Assembly (NCBI GenBank): GCA_947179485.1
Contig: OX359248.1
Span: forward strand, 32,187,378 to 32,251,377
Length of the DNA stretch: 64,000 bases
Direction: 5' to 3'
Source: Allacma fusca
Taxonomy: Eukaryota > Arthropoda > Collembola > Symphypleona > Sminthuridae
Of this stretch, positions 12,057 through 25,659 are shown one piece after another; within the stretch, counting starts at the first letter, position 1, and each line of letters begins with the position of its first letter. The notes beneath the pieces were generated by a model. That model saw only the letters and a list, made by a program, of their open reading frames with translations. It ran no database searches and was not told the origin of the DNA. The position numbers and the translations under genes are program-made.

Positions 12057-15000
12057 CGACCAAGCAACGTCTACACAAACTATTACTAATGACATGTTGA
12101 ACCTGTCAAACACGAACCAGTTTTGGAGAAGCCCCCGTCCATGTTCGTCTCCATGGACTGTTTCTAATGCCGGGCTCCCAATGTTCTTGATATCATTGTC
12201 ATACCTATTGGCTCCTCGAATTTTCAAGGAGTTTGAAAGCTCTTCTTTGTAGTTTGACTCAGTCCTTGGAGAATTACTTTATTTTTTTCTACACTCTTTA
12301 TGATCCGCTCACAATGGAAACTCAATTGCAGGTCGATTGAGTTGCATTGACACGAATTGCTTCTTCAAACTCCTGCCGACCATATGGCCCGCACTTGACG
12401 GGAATTTCTGCTCATTTGTCTCTTGGACCCCACTCAATTTAAAACGCATTGCTGCTCAAAATCCTTAGGACTTGTTGGCACGAAGTCTTCATCACCGACC
12501 CGAGAACACACTCCTTTACGGCTCCAGTGTACAGATATAGGAGAGTGTAGTATAAGGTCGGGCCGATATTCATGCTTGCATTTCATTTACTTTTGTCCTC
12601 CTCCCGGAGAAACTGATGAATGCTAATAAAGGGCAGGCATTTTTCATGCTCTGTAATGATTGGGTGCCGGGAGAGTGTAAAAATGTAGGTCATCTGATAA
12701 AACTCTAGTGTTGTTGCTCATGGGGAGTACATGTGCCCAAGTACTCTAGCCTTTTTTCAAGATATAGCCCAGGCAAGAGGGACTTATGTTTATTGAAAAG
12801 ACCCAGACGGAACCTCCACCAGGAATTCTCTCCGTCGACTCCATTTCTGGATATTTACAAAGTCGGATCTTACAGGCATTGCATCTTGACTTGATTACTT
12901 GAAATACTTGTGCAAACATCTTATTCAATAAGAGACGTTTTCAATATTGAACAAAAACCGTTTCACTGAAGGAGTGTTTCTGCATTTTGGGATATCCTCC
13001 CGCTTCTGCACAGGTCAAAAAAAGGAGAGTGATAAAAGGTGTACTTGAAATTGACAGAGGGATATACATACATATAAGATCTTAGGATATTACTACTACA
13101 TGCATATGCTACTACGCTCCTGTACTTTAGACTTGATGCATTTCCAAGTAGCACGTGCTTGAACACATGTAGATATCTATGGGTGTAGCAGCCATGTACA
13201 TATTTGAGTTTGAATTTTGCAAGAAGTTAAAGCCCGACAAGGTACTTTCACTGTAGCTCTGTCGGTAAAAAACACTTACAAGCAACCTCCCACCCACGAA
13301 GCCGGGAGAAACCGACATAAGAAAGGGTTATGCTCTTTACTGCGGTCCCTCGCTTGAAAAAAGTGTGTCGGGAGAAACACAAGGAGGAAAAAAACCTGGG
13401 AAAGGAATTGGGTAGGACATACCGACAGAGAGAAAGCAGCGACCTGAGTAAAAATCCAACTCACTCATCTAGCTTCTTGGGCTCTGTGCTTCGTGGTACT
13501 ACTATTCCAAGTAGTAGGAGGGAGCATGGAAAGTGATTGATATATGTTGTGTCCCAACTATATTTTATAAGTTTTAACAGAAGGGCTGGCTGGAATACCC
13601 ACATTTTCCACGTACTTTTCCCAACTTGCAAACTACCAGTGACTCCCTGGTATGTAGTTGTACGTATTATTATTTTTGTTTGGGGCATAAATGCACCTTA
13701 TCCTATACTCACACTCACATATTCCTTCCCAGATGAACCTTCATATCCCTGAATGAGGAAGTACACATAGAAAACATGGAGGTTGAAAACACGTAAACTG
13801 AGGCGGATGAAAATGCTCATAGTTGTTATTGTGCCCGGCGTGCAGGTAGTGGATAAATGTATATTTCCGCTGAGGAACATATTACCTAATGGTATATATA
13901 CTAGGGGTCTCCAAGGTCTACATATTATCTTTCTATAGATGTGTGTATGAAGATGGTTTAGCACGAGTGAAAATTGAAAGTCGTCAAAAAGTTTTTCCTC
14001 GATCGTATCCTGCGGATATTCTTTGACATGTGAAACTTGATGCTTTCCCTTTTGTTCCCCTTTTCCCCTCTCTACGACTGACTGGTTTCCTTTTTTCCTT
14101 CCTCCTACATACACATTACATGTAGATAGATTTTTCTCACTTGCACATCTTCTCCACATATCTGTACGGAGGCATCCAGTCTTGCGACATGGAAAACATG
14201 CCGAGAATTGCTTCAATCCAATTCCTATTTATATTTTGTCAACCGTTTCCCTCCAATCTATAGGTATAGGTATTTGGGTGAGGCATGTATGTATGTACGT
14301 ATGTAGGGACCTGGGTTTAAAAGCGGATCAGCTAATCGAAAGGTAAAGTCGATTTTCAATTCAATTCAACTTTATGTATCTAAGCCTTCTACAAGTTCCT
14401 ACGTATGCACAGTTGCTACTCTTCCTGAGCGGAAAGAAGCAGAGCTTTTCTTTTCAGTGTTAACCCAATTTTTAGTCTGATGGTATTTTTGCTCCTACTG
14501 CAGCAGCCCTCTTAAATATTTCTTAGGCCTGGAAAGCATTTTTGCATTTATAGTGTACATATGTACGTACATGCATAATTATACGTAGGTACACACAAAT
14601 ACACTTATGTGAGCATTGGTGTTTGTACCAGACCCGTCCTGTGTCGTATCTTCCTTATTTGCATACATCCAGGATCTCGTGTTCATTGAGTGAGAAAACA
14701 GATATGGCGGGTGTAAAAATGCAGACAATGCAAGAAAGAATAATTGGCACACTTTTGGATTCCCCGTCAATGATCATAGTAATAGGCAGTGGGAAAACCT
14801 TGTTATATATCTACTTATTTTTTAAAATTATTATTCTACATGAACCTTGTACACTCAACAAACTTGCAAATAATTCCTACACAGAAATCAATTTTATAAA
14901 GATTTCTGTAGAGAAAGATGCTCTAGATACAGGGAAAGTCCCTCTTCCTGTTACCATCTTAATACATTTGTATGTATATAATTATACATTCTGGAAACAT

Positions 15001-16336
15001 ATCCCAAATATGAGCCCTACTGGCCTTTAATTCATGTCAGGACGACTCATGAGAAGTTTTAATTTCGAGTTTGATATATCAGTGCGTAATTTGATCCACC
15101 TCGGAAAGGAAGTACAAACAGAGAGAGATAACGAGATTAAAAACACGGAGTGACACGTGAATGTACGGAAGGTAAAGGTTCCCCATGTAAGAATGTACAT
15201 GAGGGGAAAGCATTTGTGTAATGAATTCGGCCACCGAAGAAAGCCTTTAATCTGATAATTGACATAAGGTATTCAGAGTATAGGGTTTATGGGGAATCAA
15301 AGCAAGGAATATTTCAACTTGCCGACAATAACATGACAATCCTATGCGGCATTGCTTTTCTCAAATCCCATTTACACCTTGACTGGCTCCACGTCACCCC
15401 TAAAGTTCCGTATTCTGTAGAAGTTTATATAGATCCCCCCTCATATTTTTTTTTCTTCAAGGTATAAGTAGTCCTCTGACTGAGAGAAGGAAGATTGTTG
15501 GGAATGGGAGGGAGGGAGAAGTACACGATCCTTCCCAATCCTCCACACTACCGCACTGTAAGGTATACTATTTATATTTAAAGAAATGCTCCATTCTTCA
15601 CTGAAGGTAAAGTATACTAGCTGCCCTGGTGAATTCAAGTGTTGAATTTTCAAGGGGTGGAAGACGAAGAAGAAGTGAAGAAAGTTTTCTCAAAGGAATG
15701 AAATATGACTGAGATAAGCAGGAAAGGAAAAGGGAAGAGTGAGAGGAGAGTTTCGTTCCTGAATGCTGACTAGTGACTCTTTACTCTCCTACACAACTAC
15801 TTACACTAATACAATATTCGGGCTGTTGAAAAAGGCTCTTTTCTTCCACATGGCAATTTATAAGTACATATGCATCTCCCACCCAAATGATAACACACAC
15901 TTGATTCACACGCGCATTCAGAGGGAACATGTTAAGATGTAAAGGCTACTGTGTAGTTACTGAAGTCACAACTTTCCTACGTTAGTTTTTGAATGTGTCA
16001 GTGGAGTTGAAGTGCAGCGTCAAACTACTTATTTGTGATTCTACAGATACAAATGGGCATATGTACATATATGGAGAGATCCACACAAAATGGTGAGCTT
16101 CAGATAAACCCAACTATAGGTATACTCGGAGATAACTTCCGTCAAATCGTACGGACATACTTAACATATGTACATACATACGTTTACATACTTACATTTA
16201 CCTTACTTAAGGCTATAGAGTTCCGACGTCAGGCCCAACAAGTAAATACGGCATTGTGGTCCATTCTTGTTGCGCCAAGGGTAACTTTGATCAGGGAATT
16301 TCTGAGTGTGAGAGCGAAGCTAAAGGAACTCTGAGG

Positions 16337-16405
16337 GTGTATGTAGTGTGTATGTGTGTGTGTATATGAGAGAGAGTGAGAGAGAGTGAGTGAGAGAGAG
16401 AGAGA
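16337..16405. repeat. Compound (GT)n/(GA)n repeat
   Basis: A GT-rich stretch passes directly into GA repeats with regular GTGA interruptions. Confidence 0.9.
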
Positions 16406-17448
16406 CCCGGGAAAGAAAGAAAGGAAGTAGGAATAAAAGATAAGAAGCGAAACATTTCACGGCCAAAAGTTTTGATGCTGTTAAACGTGAAGAAATTTTA
16501 AATGGGCATGTTCGCACCTTGTTAAGACACTAGGAAAATCCCAAAGGAATTTCTCCGGAAATCGTATTTTCCCCTGAAATCCCTCTCCAAGGCCCTGATG
16601 AAACTTAATTTCATTTTGAAATCCGTTTCCCTTTAATCCTCAGTTGATATTTTAATGCTGATTAGCTTAATTGAAGGAAGCAGCATATTTTCCTGAATTA
16701 GGGATCCAAATGTATTATTTTTCTATACATTTTATTCAATTCTTCAGAAGTATGCCGCTTGGAATGCTAAACACCAAAATCCTTTTGCTTGTTTCTAGAT
16801 AAACCACTTATGTAGTATTTGTATAGGTATAGAAACAGTAGGTAAATTGTAAATACACACAATTATTAACTATGGTCCCTCAAGGAATAAGAAAATATGT
16901 AAGAGTAGATAGGACGTATGTAATCAGTAGGTCTATGATTTAAGAATAGCATGGGAACTTAACAGCCGACCGGAAAGGCAGGACTCTGAATCAGAGCTAC
17001 ATATAAAAACAATTCAAGTGGGAGCTGAATAAAGTCTTTTTGTTTACGACGGGAGTTGAGAGGAGATTCTATTATCTAATTCTGTTCCCTCCAATTTAAT
17101 TCCCTGTAAGAACATTTTAAGAATTTAGAGCAGTTGAAGTCACTGAGTTGTTAGGGCTATATCCTTTTATTTCTCTCAGCCTCATCAAGTTTGGTCGGAT
17201 GTCACCAGTCACCACATCAGCCGTTCAGAGACGATTCAAGTGCTCACAATGGCTTGAGTAGGCTTTTATTAAGTATAACTGTATATTTATAGGTCCAGAT
17301 AGATACAGATAGATACATATCTACCGATTCAGATTGCCGCTCTACGTATATTTTCTAATACTTTCCTCCTATTTTCTAGTTCGTCGTAAGCTTCGAGATA
17401 TGTATCTGTACATTTGGAGGGTCTAGGGAGAGGTAATGGCCAAAGTAT

Positions 17449-18102
17449 ATGATTTTCCTGCTGTTAGTCTTGTATGACTGGGATGAGGTGTATACATATG
17501 TAGTGGGTCCTCCCCTGTCTGCTAAATTCATAAGGGTTCAGAGAGGGAAGACAAAAGTCTTGAGAGGAGCCCGGAGGGTTAAAGTGACTTTGAGTTTTGT
17601 TCGAGCTATGTGTTTCATCCCTGTGTACATATTTGCTCAAGGCTGGCGTCAGCGTCCCTATTACATGAGAGATGAAAGTGAAGACATGACAAAGATGATG
17701 AAGAAGCTTGGGGAAGGAGAAAGCGTCAAACTTTTTATTCCTCTCAAATCATCCTTCTCATTTTCACCTAAGTGTTTCTCAAAAGCTTCCAGCTACAAAC
17801 TTAAGTCCCGACTCGCTCATTCTCCCGTCTTAGCTAATGTTATTCGGCATGTGAGTTTTTCAACTTTTTATTTTATATGTCTACAACCTACCTTTTTATT
17901 AAAAGCCTTCACCAGAGCCTTATCTCACGCGGAAAAAAAAGGAGGAGGGGAAGAAACGTGCACTGAGACTTGCAAAAATGTTGTGAATTTTTTTCAAGTC
18001 TTTTTTTTTCTCTCTTTTGCTATAGTCTCGTTTAATAACCAAGACTTGTGCTGTTCTCCAGTATCTATGTATGTACCTATATGGGAGTTAAGGGGGAGAT
18101 GA
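17449..18102 (+). other. Long intronic open reading frame, 217 codons, function unknown
   Basis: This is the longest open frame in the window. It starts at an ATG (MIFLLLVLYDWDEVYTY) and stays open for 217 codons inside a Dscam intron. I do not recognise it. The N-terminus is hydrophobic, the middle is basic, and the last third is rich in Phe, Ser and Cys, including a stretch encoded by a poly-T run. I see no clear promoter and no coding composition. By a rough hand estimate at this base composition, an open frame of this length is expected by chance in about 1 in 100 windows of this size. It may be a nested gene, an old coding remnant or chance. Part of it (from 17504) weakly resembles the Dscam Ig2 half-exon; see the findings. 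Confidence 0.15.
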
Positions 18103-18790
18103 TCATCTGGACGGAGCAGGACAGTAATTGGAAACTTTTGTGGAACTCACAAACAATGGGGAGCTGGGAGTCTAATATGAAGGGCCGGCGTTGGGAAATT
18201 ATTGCAATTAGGCTCTCTCTCTCGGGAATGCTCGCAATAAGTTGTGTTTGAAGTTGTTGCTTTCTTCCCAGGACAATTTAAATAAAGTGATTTCACTTGG
18301 CCTTAAACTGTACAAGAGTTTTGGGATGACTCCGCCGTCAGCGAAACCATCGGAGCAATGATTGTGACTTATTCTATTTGACAGTATGACAACTGACGAC
18401 CCCAAATAATTTCTCCTTCATTTCCTCTCAGTCACTTCTCTGAGAGTCGTACTTGCCTCAAGAAAGGGTTGGGGAGAGTCTGACAGAAAGGGAAAGCTCA
18501 GCTGTGAAAAGAGCTTTTGTGTATGTGAGCATACAGAGATATAAGCAGTCATACCCCGAGTGTACAAGAGTGGGGAAAACAAGAGAGATGTTCCGAGCGT
18601 GAAAAAGCAGTTAAGTTGAGTAAGTAGACAAGAAGACCCATAAGAAAGAGAAGGAAATTTTGGAATTTCCAATTGTTAGAAGAATAGCCGTCTTTTTGGT
18701 CTTCATCACAATCATGAGCATTTTTTCTCACTGGGACCCCACCATGCATACAAGTGTCTTGGGGTGGGCTTACTACAGCTCACACTCCTA

Positions 18791-18794
<4 letters not shown>

Positions 18795-18832
<38 letters not shown>
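18795..18832. repeat. (CA)n microsatellite
   Basis: A CA dinucleotide run of about 19 units. Confidence 0.95.
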
Positions 18833-18834
<2 letters not shown>

Positions 18835-21725
18835 TAGACGCAGACATACACATCCACACATTCAAAAGAAAGGAGAGAGAATGAGGAGCCGTCGGAGGAG
18901 AATAATACCAAGAGAGCTATTGAATTAACTACCCACTTGATGGGTTCCTGCACTAGAGATATTACATCTTCATCTTATTCCTCCTTTTTTCTCTTCCTTC
19001 CTTTTCCTCTTCCTTTTCTCTTCTCACATTCCCTCTTCCCTTTTTTTTCCAAAGGATACATAGCATACAAATCAACTTAAGGAAATCGTCAAAAATACAC
19101 ACAGCTTTTTACTCAACGTATAAGTCAAGCATATTTTCCCTTATGGTTTCATAACTTTTTTTCCCTATACTGACAACACACTAGATAGTTATAACTACCA
19201 ACGCACATGTACCATACATACATACCCATACACATACAAGTTTGAGCTATAGTCATTTTAAGGACTTTTAACGTAAGTTGACTCACTCGATTCTTTTGGG
19301 AACTTTCCGATTTTACCCCTCTTGTCAGCTTCAAATGGAATTCATCAATTCTCGAGAGAGAGAGAGAGGGGAAGAATTTGTGAAAATACAAAGAGTATTT
19401 TTAAAAATTCCCCCAAAATACTCCTTCCCATGTGATAGGCTGTTATTACCGTAGGGTTTGTGGAAGACAAAGTCCATGTACCAGGGACCATATATTTCAT
19501 GGCAGTCGGTACTTTGTCTCAGTAAATGTCTTTCCCTTCCGTTAGTTTTCGTCACATGCTTGAGGAGTTTAAAAAATTAGGTTTTCACACGTATAATTGC
19601 CATTGCCATAATTACAGGAATAATTTGGAGTAAGTACTGGGGATATTCCCGTTCAAAATGACTCCTTGCAGGGGAGTGGTCCTGAGAGATATGTGCATTG
19701 TTACCCGGAGAGGAGCCGCATTTCCCTTCAAACTACATACATACCGTCCAAGTACTTGTGTCTTGAAAGGTTACTTTCTCCTCCTCACGAACTGTTAACT
19801 ATATGGTAAAAAACGATGATATTCAATCCTCCTAATAGCCTCGTTAGTATAAAGAGGGATTTGAGGGAGTTGACGGGGAGTTGCAGAGCACTAGACCATA
19901 GCCGTTTTACACATTGCCAGGGAAGGAAAAAAAAAGTTGTGTTATAGAACAGGAAGAGAAAAAAATGTATTTTGAGTGTGGGACAGCCTCAAGGAAAGCA
20001 ATGTGTGAAAGTAAGTGTGTTGCAAGCTGAAAAACGTGATTTCTCTCATGTATGGTGGTTGTAAAAGCAAGGGTTAAATTCCAGCTGCACTCCGAGTAGT
20101 AGGACATGAGCGGGGCCCAGAATTAATACATAGGGGTCATAGGCTCCACTTTATTACATAAATACTACACGCTGGCAGCTCCGAGTCATTTCATGTTCTC
20201 CCCATAAGTACATGCAGCGGAGTAAAAGTACGTACTTTGAGCTAAGGTCTGTACATAGGGTGAGAGCTGTGAAGGAAAAACCTCCAAGTACTGATCTAAA
20301 AGTCTGAAAGTAATGGTTTTGCAGGAGCACTACTACTCTCAAACTATCGACTCACATATACAGTCGTCGAGATTTTCCCTCCATTTCCACATCTCATTTC
20401 ACTTGAAACTGTTTCAACTCATTTAATGAGCTTCATTGTCTCATCAACCACGGATACCTCTTAGTAGTTTACGTGTACAGTTGTGACTGCACGCTTCTAT
20501 GAATGTACTTACGGGGGCCTACACTGCAGTGTAATATAATCATGTAAGTAATGCCACTGGAAATGTATAAAAAAATTCCCTGCAATAGTATCTGCGTACA
20601 GTCTATTCAAGTATCAAAGATTAGTAGGTACATACTGTATGTATAGGAATTCGTGAGAAAAATCTACTCTGTCTGCACCTTCAATGGTTAAGCCTATATA
20701 AGTTGATGTAGTGCTAGAGAGACAAAAATAGTAAGCTGATATGATACACTTATTGGTAATGGTAAGTGTATCTATACTGGAGTCATTGAACATGGTTCTC
20801 CGATTAGCGTATAAAGACATATGCATACGTAGAAACCATATCCAATTACAAAGTCTTACAGGAACCAATATCCAATGTTTTGGTGTATTTTATAAAACTT
20901 AAGTTCTGGAAATGACGTAATTATATATGTACGGAGATATAAATGTACAGAGATAGAAACAATCATTGAATGTGTATAAATGAAATGCAAACTTTCCGCT
21001 GGGTCCCGATTCTCATTTGACATACATAAAAAATTGGTAGGCAGGGATTTTGAAGGTAAAAGTACTGTAGAGATCCTATCGACAACTAAATACACCCCAG
21101 GCCATGAGTTTATTGCTTGTGTATGTACTGCCGAGTTGTGTGTATGTGCTAAACTTATTTAGCTTCACGGAGAGGTAGCCTAATAAGAGTGAAGGGGAAG
21201 AATGGGGAGGCATAAAAAGCCCAACGGCGTAACAACAGTTCTTCCACAAAATTCCGCAATGGATATTTTCCCCATCTTCTTTTTCCCTTGATTCTTTTCC
21301 TTTCTCTGTAGTATGTCTTTTTCTTGGACGCTTTTATTTCAAATCAATGCGAGAAGAGGCATTTCCTTTATCTCTTCCTCCCAGATGTTTCATTCTCCCG
21401 CGTATATCTGGGAGTTAACGTTGTAGGTACATTTCAATGGAGGATTCCAGCATGAGCCGCATTTGATTGTAAGAGTGTTTTTAGTGGGCTCAAACTATGT
21501 AGATATAGATAGATACATATACATATGTGAGTATAGTATTAGAGACTAGGGAATGAATGACGAATGAGTATAACAAATGGAAGACAGTTTACTTGCCCGC
21601 TTTTCTTTCCTCATCTCAATTAAGTAGCCGAGACGCTGATGCGTGTTTATGTATATTGTATTATTCTAAGTGGTATAATTGTCTCACGATTAAGGATAGG
21701 AATATGCTCTAATTCTAATGACAAC

Positions 21726-21729
<4 letters not shown>

Positions 21730-21759
<30 letters not shown>
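21730..21759. repeat. (GA)n microsatellite
   Basis: A GA run of about 14 units. Confidence 0.95.
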
Positions 21760-21761
<2 letters not shown>

Positions 21762-23782
21762 ATCTTCTTCCTGCCTAATGATCTTTTTCGGATCTCTCCT
21801 CTTCTTCTGGTTAAAATCCTTCGCTCTTGTAATTGAACTAGTTGCTAATGTCTCCTTATAGAGGCAATCATACTTTGTATTTATATAGCCTGGGATATAA
21901 GGGCATATGTATGTATCCACAGTGGGTAGTCCATCCAGCTCAGGGTACCCCCTAGTATACGCTCACAGTTTTTTTTCAATTTGGGGCTCATTTACAAAGA
22001 TATACGGAAAGTATTCTTTGGGAGAAGTTCGTCGAGGAAATTGGACGGAGACTGAAGACCCGGTTTCTTAGCTTAAATAACTCCTACAAGTAGACTTGAA
22101 TGGCTATAAATTCTCCTAGTGATATATCATATATAAAAGAATAATTCACTGTATTTCACATTGCTCCAAACATGACATGAGTGGAAGTGAATGCCATATC
22201 TTAAATGTCTTGAAGAATTTATTGGCCTGTAATTTATGTAACGTAACGAATGTATGTAACTGTAGTAGTCACATAGGGGCTAGATTTATTTTATGACTAT
22301 AGACTACCTATAGGCTACCTATCTGTACTAACTACATGCCTAGGCTTATGTTCCCACTTTCCAAGCTCGGAAGTAAACTTCAGTTCCCTTTTTAAACAAC
22401 AACTGATAGGTTCCATGAGGGTGTGCTTATATTTTTAGATTCTTACAAAAATCAATACAAGGATGCTCCTTCACATGCATAATTTTTTAGTGTAGTTTGA
22501 TTTGCACATTTCTTACTATGTTTAGATATTCTTCCATGTCGCTATTTAGCACAATCTGGGAATGCTTTCAAAGGGGGACTTTACGTCACGTTATTTTGGC
22601 AAACAATATTTTAGTGTCAAAACGCATCTATTACAAATATACTATGATACTGACAATAAGTAAGGGAATATTTTCGATTATTAGAATTCACAATGAGCTG
22701 AATCTTAAAATTTCATAGAATACATACTTCAGGAGAAAATTGTATTCTATTCTTTGTGAACATGAATGATTTGGAATGCCTGCATTTACAAGCTTGTTGG
22801 CGCAAAACATTTTTGAATAAAAAACTGTAGACGGCACTGTGGAACATCTTGATGGAATTAATTTGAAGATGTGGGAGTGTGTCAAATTAGCAGAGTAGGT
22901 CTGTCGTGTAGGCGATCCAATAAATCACTTTTGTGGTAGTAACTGAAGGGATTACTCAACATTTGAGCTATGTTTCAAAATACTTAATTGTTCACAGTAT
23001 CTCAAGTTTCGTTTGCTGGAGGGAGATCCAGCGATGTGAGCTACTTTGATAAAAATCAGAAACGAAGCAAACTCTATAATGTGTGCCAAATATTATTATA
23101 TGGTATATGTTGGAGGGAAACTATAGAATTATGACGATTCTACGGAACACTACTTGTAAGGAACTGTCAATGTAAGGAGCGGCGGAGATAATTGCAATAA
23201 AATCAAAGACATTCCTGGCAAATACTATTTTATCATTGGTGCCTCCTATTCCTTTCCTATTGTGAAAATCTCCTTTTAGATACATCTTTCATAGAAAGGG
23301 TTTCAGCTCCTGCGGATATGTGCGTGGGTGAAATTGATAATTTAGGATGTGATTTGCGCGGAACGGCTCTGCATCATTTACTCCTGGTTCCACGTGGTTA
23401 CCTATCCTATGCATCTTTTTAATGATAGGTGCACGCAGTCAATATTTTGATTCCAAACTGAGTATTTTCGCCCGGTGGGGTGAACATACACAAGTACGTA
23501 TGTATGTAGGTATCTACACACATGTGTACGTAAGAAATAAAGTGTCTAAAAATAAACCAGCGCAACACGTCCATACATATGTACATGTCCTGGGTAAGGT
23601 GATATTGTCGTTTTGTGCTTGGCATTGGGAACGTCGACGTATGTATCGGTTTTGTAAGACGGCTGGAGGAACATCATCTCCTTAAATGCAAACATGGGGA
23701 CGAGTGGTTAGAAAATTGTGTCATCTTTCGATTCTCTTGTGCAGATGAAGCAACTCATGCGTTTGATATTCTGTTGTTGTAG

Positions 23783-24008
23783 TGGTAACGGGAAATTGGA
23801 AACCGGTCCTTGAGAATACAGTAGTGCCGAGAGGAAATGTGGTTCCTTTTGTATGCAGAATTGAAGAAAACTCCCGGGACTTTCTGTCGATTTCAGGCTG
23901 GAGTAGTTCCACTTCATTCACGCCCATAACATCATCTTCAAGAACGGCAACACCACGATTCTCGGACGCGACAGAACTTGGATTTCTTCCCATTCTTTAT
24001 GGCCCGAG
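23783..24008 (+). CDS. Dscam: Dscam exon: Ig2, N-terminal half (exon 4 equivalent)
   Basis: The exon is 226 nt, phase 1 to phase 2. It corresponds to the alternatively spliced exon 4 of insect Dscam1, which forms the N-terminal half of Ig2 and part of the homophilic interface. The residues read VVTGNWKPVLENTVVPRGN, then the first Ig cysteine in FVCRIEEN, then the core tryptophan in SISGW 15 residues later, as in the fly protein. After the tryptophan comes a Ser/Thr/Pro-rich stretch (SSSTSFTPITSSS onward). It makes the segment about 19 residues longer than the fly exon 4 product. The exon ends YGPR, matching the fly Y-D-G-K junction. The acceptor is TTGTTGTAG. The donor GTACTA is weak. Only this good copy was found. 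Confidence 0.85.
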
Positions 24009-25659
24009 GTACTATTACCCTACCATTTACATTACTAACTTGCTTCTTCCCCCTTTCATTCAGCCCAACCCCTAATTTCTATTGATCTAAACAATTTTTA
24101 GTGAATCACAGCTAAAAAATCAAACTGGTAGAAAGTAAGTGTGGAATTGTTTTATAATCCTTATTTTATTAGATCCTGATTTGAAATCAAATGTTTGAGG
24201 GTCGTTAAAATTTCATGGGTTGGTAAATTTATGTCCAGAAAAAAATAACATTATATTTTATTTATACATTATTATTTTTATTGGTAAGAAACTGTAGGTA
24301 CTTACAGGGAATACTTTAAATTAAGCTCATATGAAAGTTCACATGCTCACATATATTTGGAGTATCTACATGCATGAACGCTCTCAAGAAAGCTTTGATC
24401 GCATGATTACCAAATAAAAATTCAGTGAAATCCCCCCAGTTGTATACCGCCGCCTCTTAAGATATTAGATTCTTTTCAATAGTTCTAACCTCTGAGCTGA
24501 CACTGGGAGTTGTTCTCCTTTGAGAAATAAGAAAGGATCAAAAAGGAAGAAGAGCTTGTTTACCAAAGGGACTTAATACCCCTTGATAAAGTAAAATTTC
24601 CTTATTTCCGTAGCTAGTAATCGTCATTTCCGATTATTCCCAATTCTCCCCGGCTTACCTGCCTTTGTAACACTCTTCCTCTGAACCTTTCTCGTATTTG
24701 GAGCCGCCTAGAAGATCTGAGCCATATCTCATTAGTTGAAACTTCATAACCATCACAAAGACAACCTCGTATGGATTCCGAGTCATGTGATAGTTACCTT
24801 CAGGGGAAATTTCCTAACTCCCTATTCATAACCAAGTAGGAATTACATGAAGGTAGACTCTTACACACATAACGCACGTCTGCATCGTTATCTGTAGACT
24901 CAAAGGTAAGCACGAAGTAAAAATTACATTTACTATTTCGGCACTACACATCCTGGGATGATTTACATACATGCTATCCCCACCTTGTTGTTAAGGAGCT
25001 GTGTCCTTAATTAAGCCCCATACTACTGGAGTTTAGGGAACACTTTGAGGTTCGGAATTTTTCCAGGAGTATCTTTGAACTGGATCTTTGTGGGGGAGTG
25101 GGGGAGTTCTACTGTCACAATACAATGCATTCTACTAGTATGAAGAAGGTTTACTGGAAAGAATAAAATTATTATTATTGTCACAGTCATTGTAAGGCTT
25201 ACATGTCAACAGATGTGCACATTTTGAGTAAATTCACACAATTATAATTATTTCATATGGTTTGTCATACTAATGTGTATTTAAAATTTAAAGTCATTGG
25301 CTAAAGTGCAGAAAGTACCAAGTTCATTTGAGCTACGTACAAAAAAGTTACAGCTCACTCCGGCTATTAACTCACTATAGCTGGAACATATACCCAACGG
25401 TTCATTCTCCTGAGTGAATACTATTTGGTACCTTTTGCAACTAACTAAATGTGCGAATTGGTACCTCTTGGAATTAGAATTTTCAGCATTTGGTACCTTT
25501 TGCACTCCGACCAACGATATTGGAGATAAATAATGCATAGAAATTATTACGGACAGAACCTTCCTACTAGATACAATTACATAATACATCTTTGTTTAGA
25601 ATGCACAAATATCCCCGGGTAAGGAATACAAGCAAACATTTGCAAAACATCCCATTCAG

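Larger units (their letters stand above)
11317..23782 (+). other. Long intron (12.5 kb) before the Ig2 exon
   Basis: The intron runs from GTGAGT at 11317 to the acceptor TTGTTGTTGTAG at 23782. In hypervariable Dscam genes this is where alternative exon 4 copies begin. I found no second good copy here. It contains GA arrays (12018-12056, 16337-16405, 21730-21759), a CA array (18795-18832) and many TACATA/TATGTA tracts. It also contains an unusually long open frame (17449-18102), listed separately. The other open frames are short and have no recognisable domain. Confidence 0.75.

Noticed and set aside
13698..14216. 172-codon minus-strand open frame in an intron
   Set aside because: No recognisable domain, odd composition, and a length near what chance allows in 64 kb; no splice or expression evidence.
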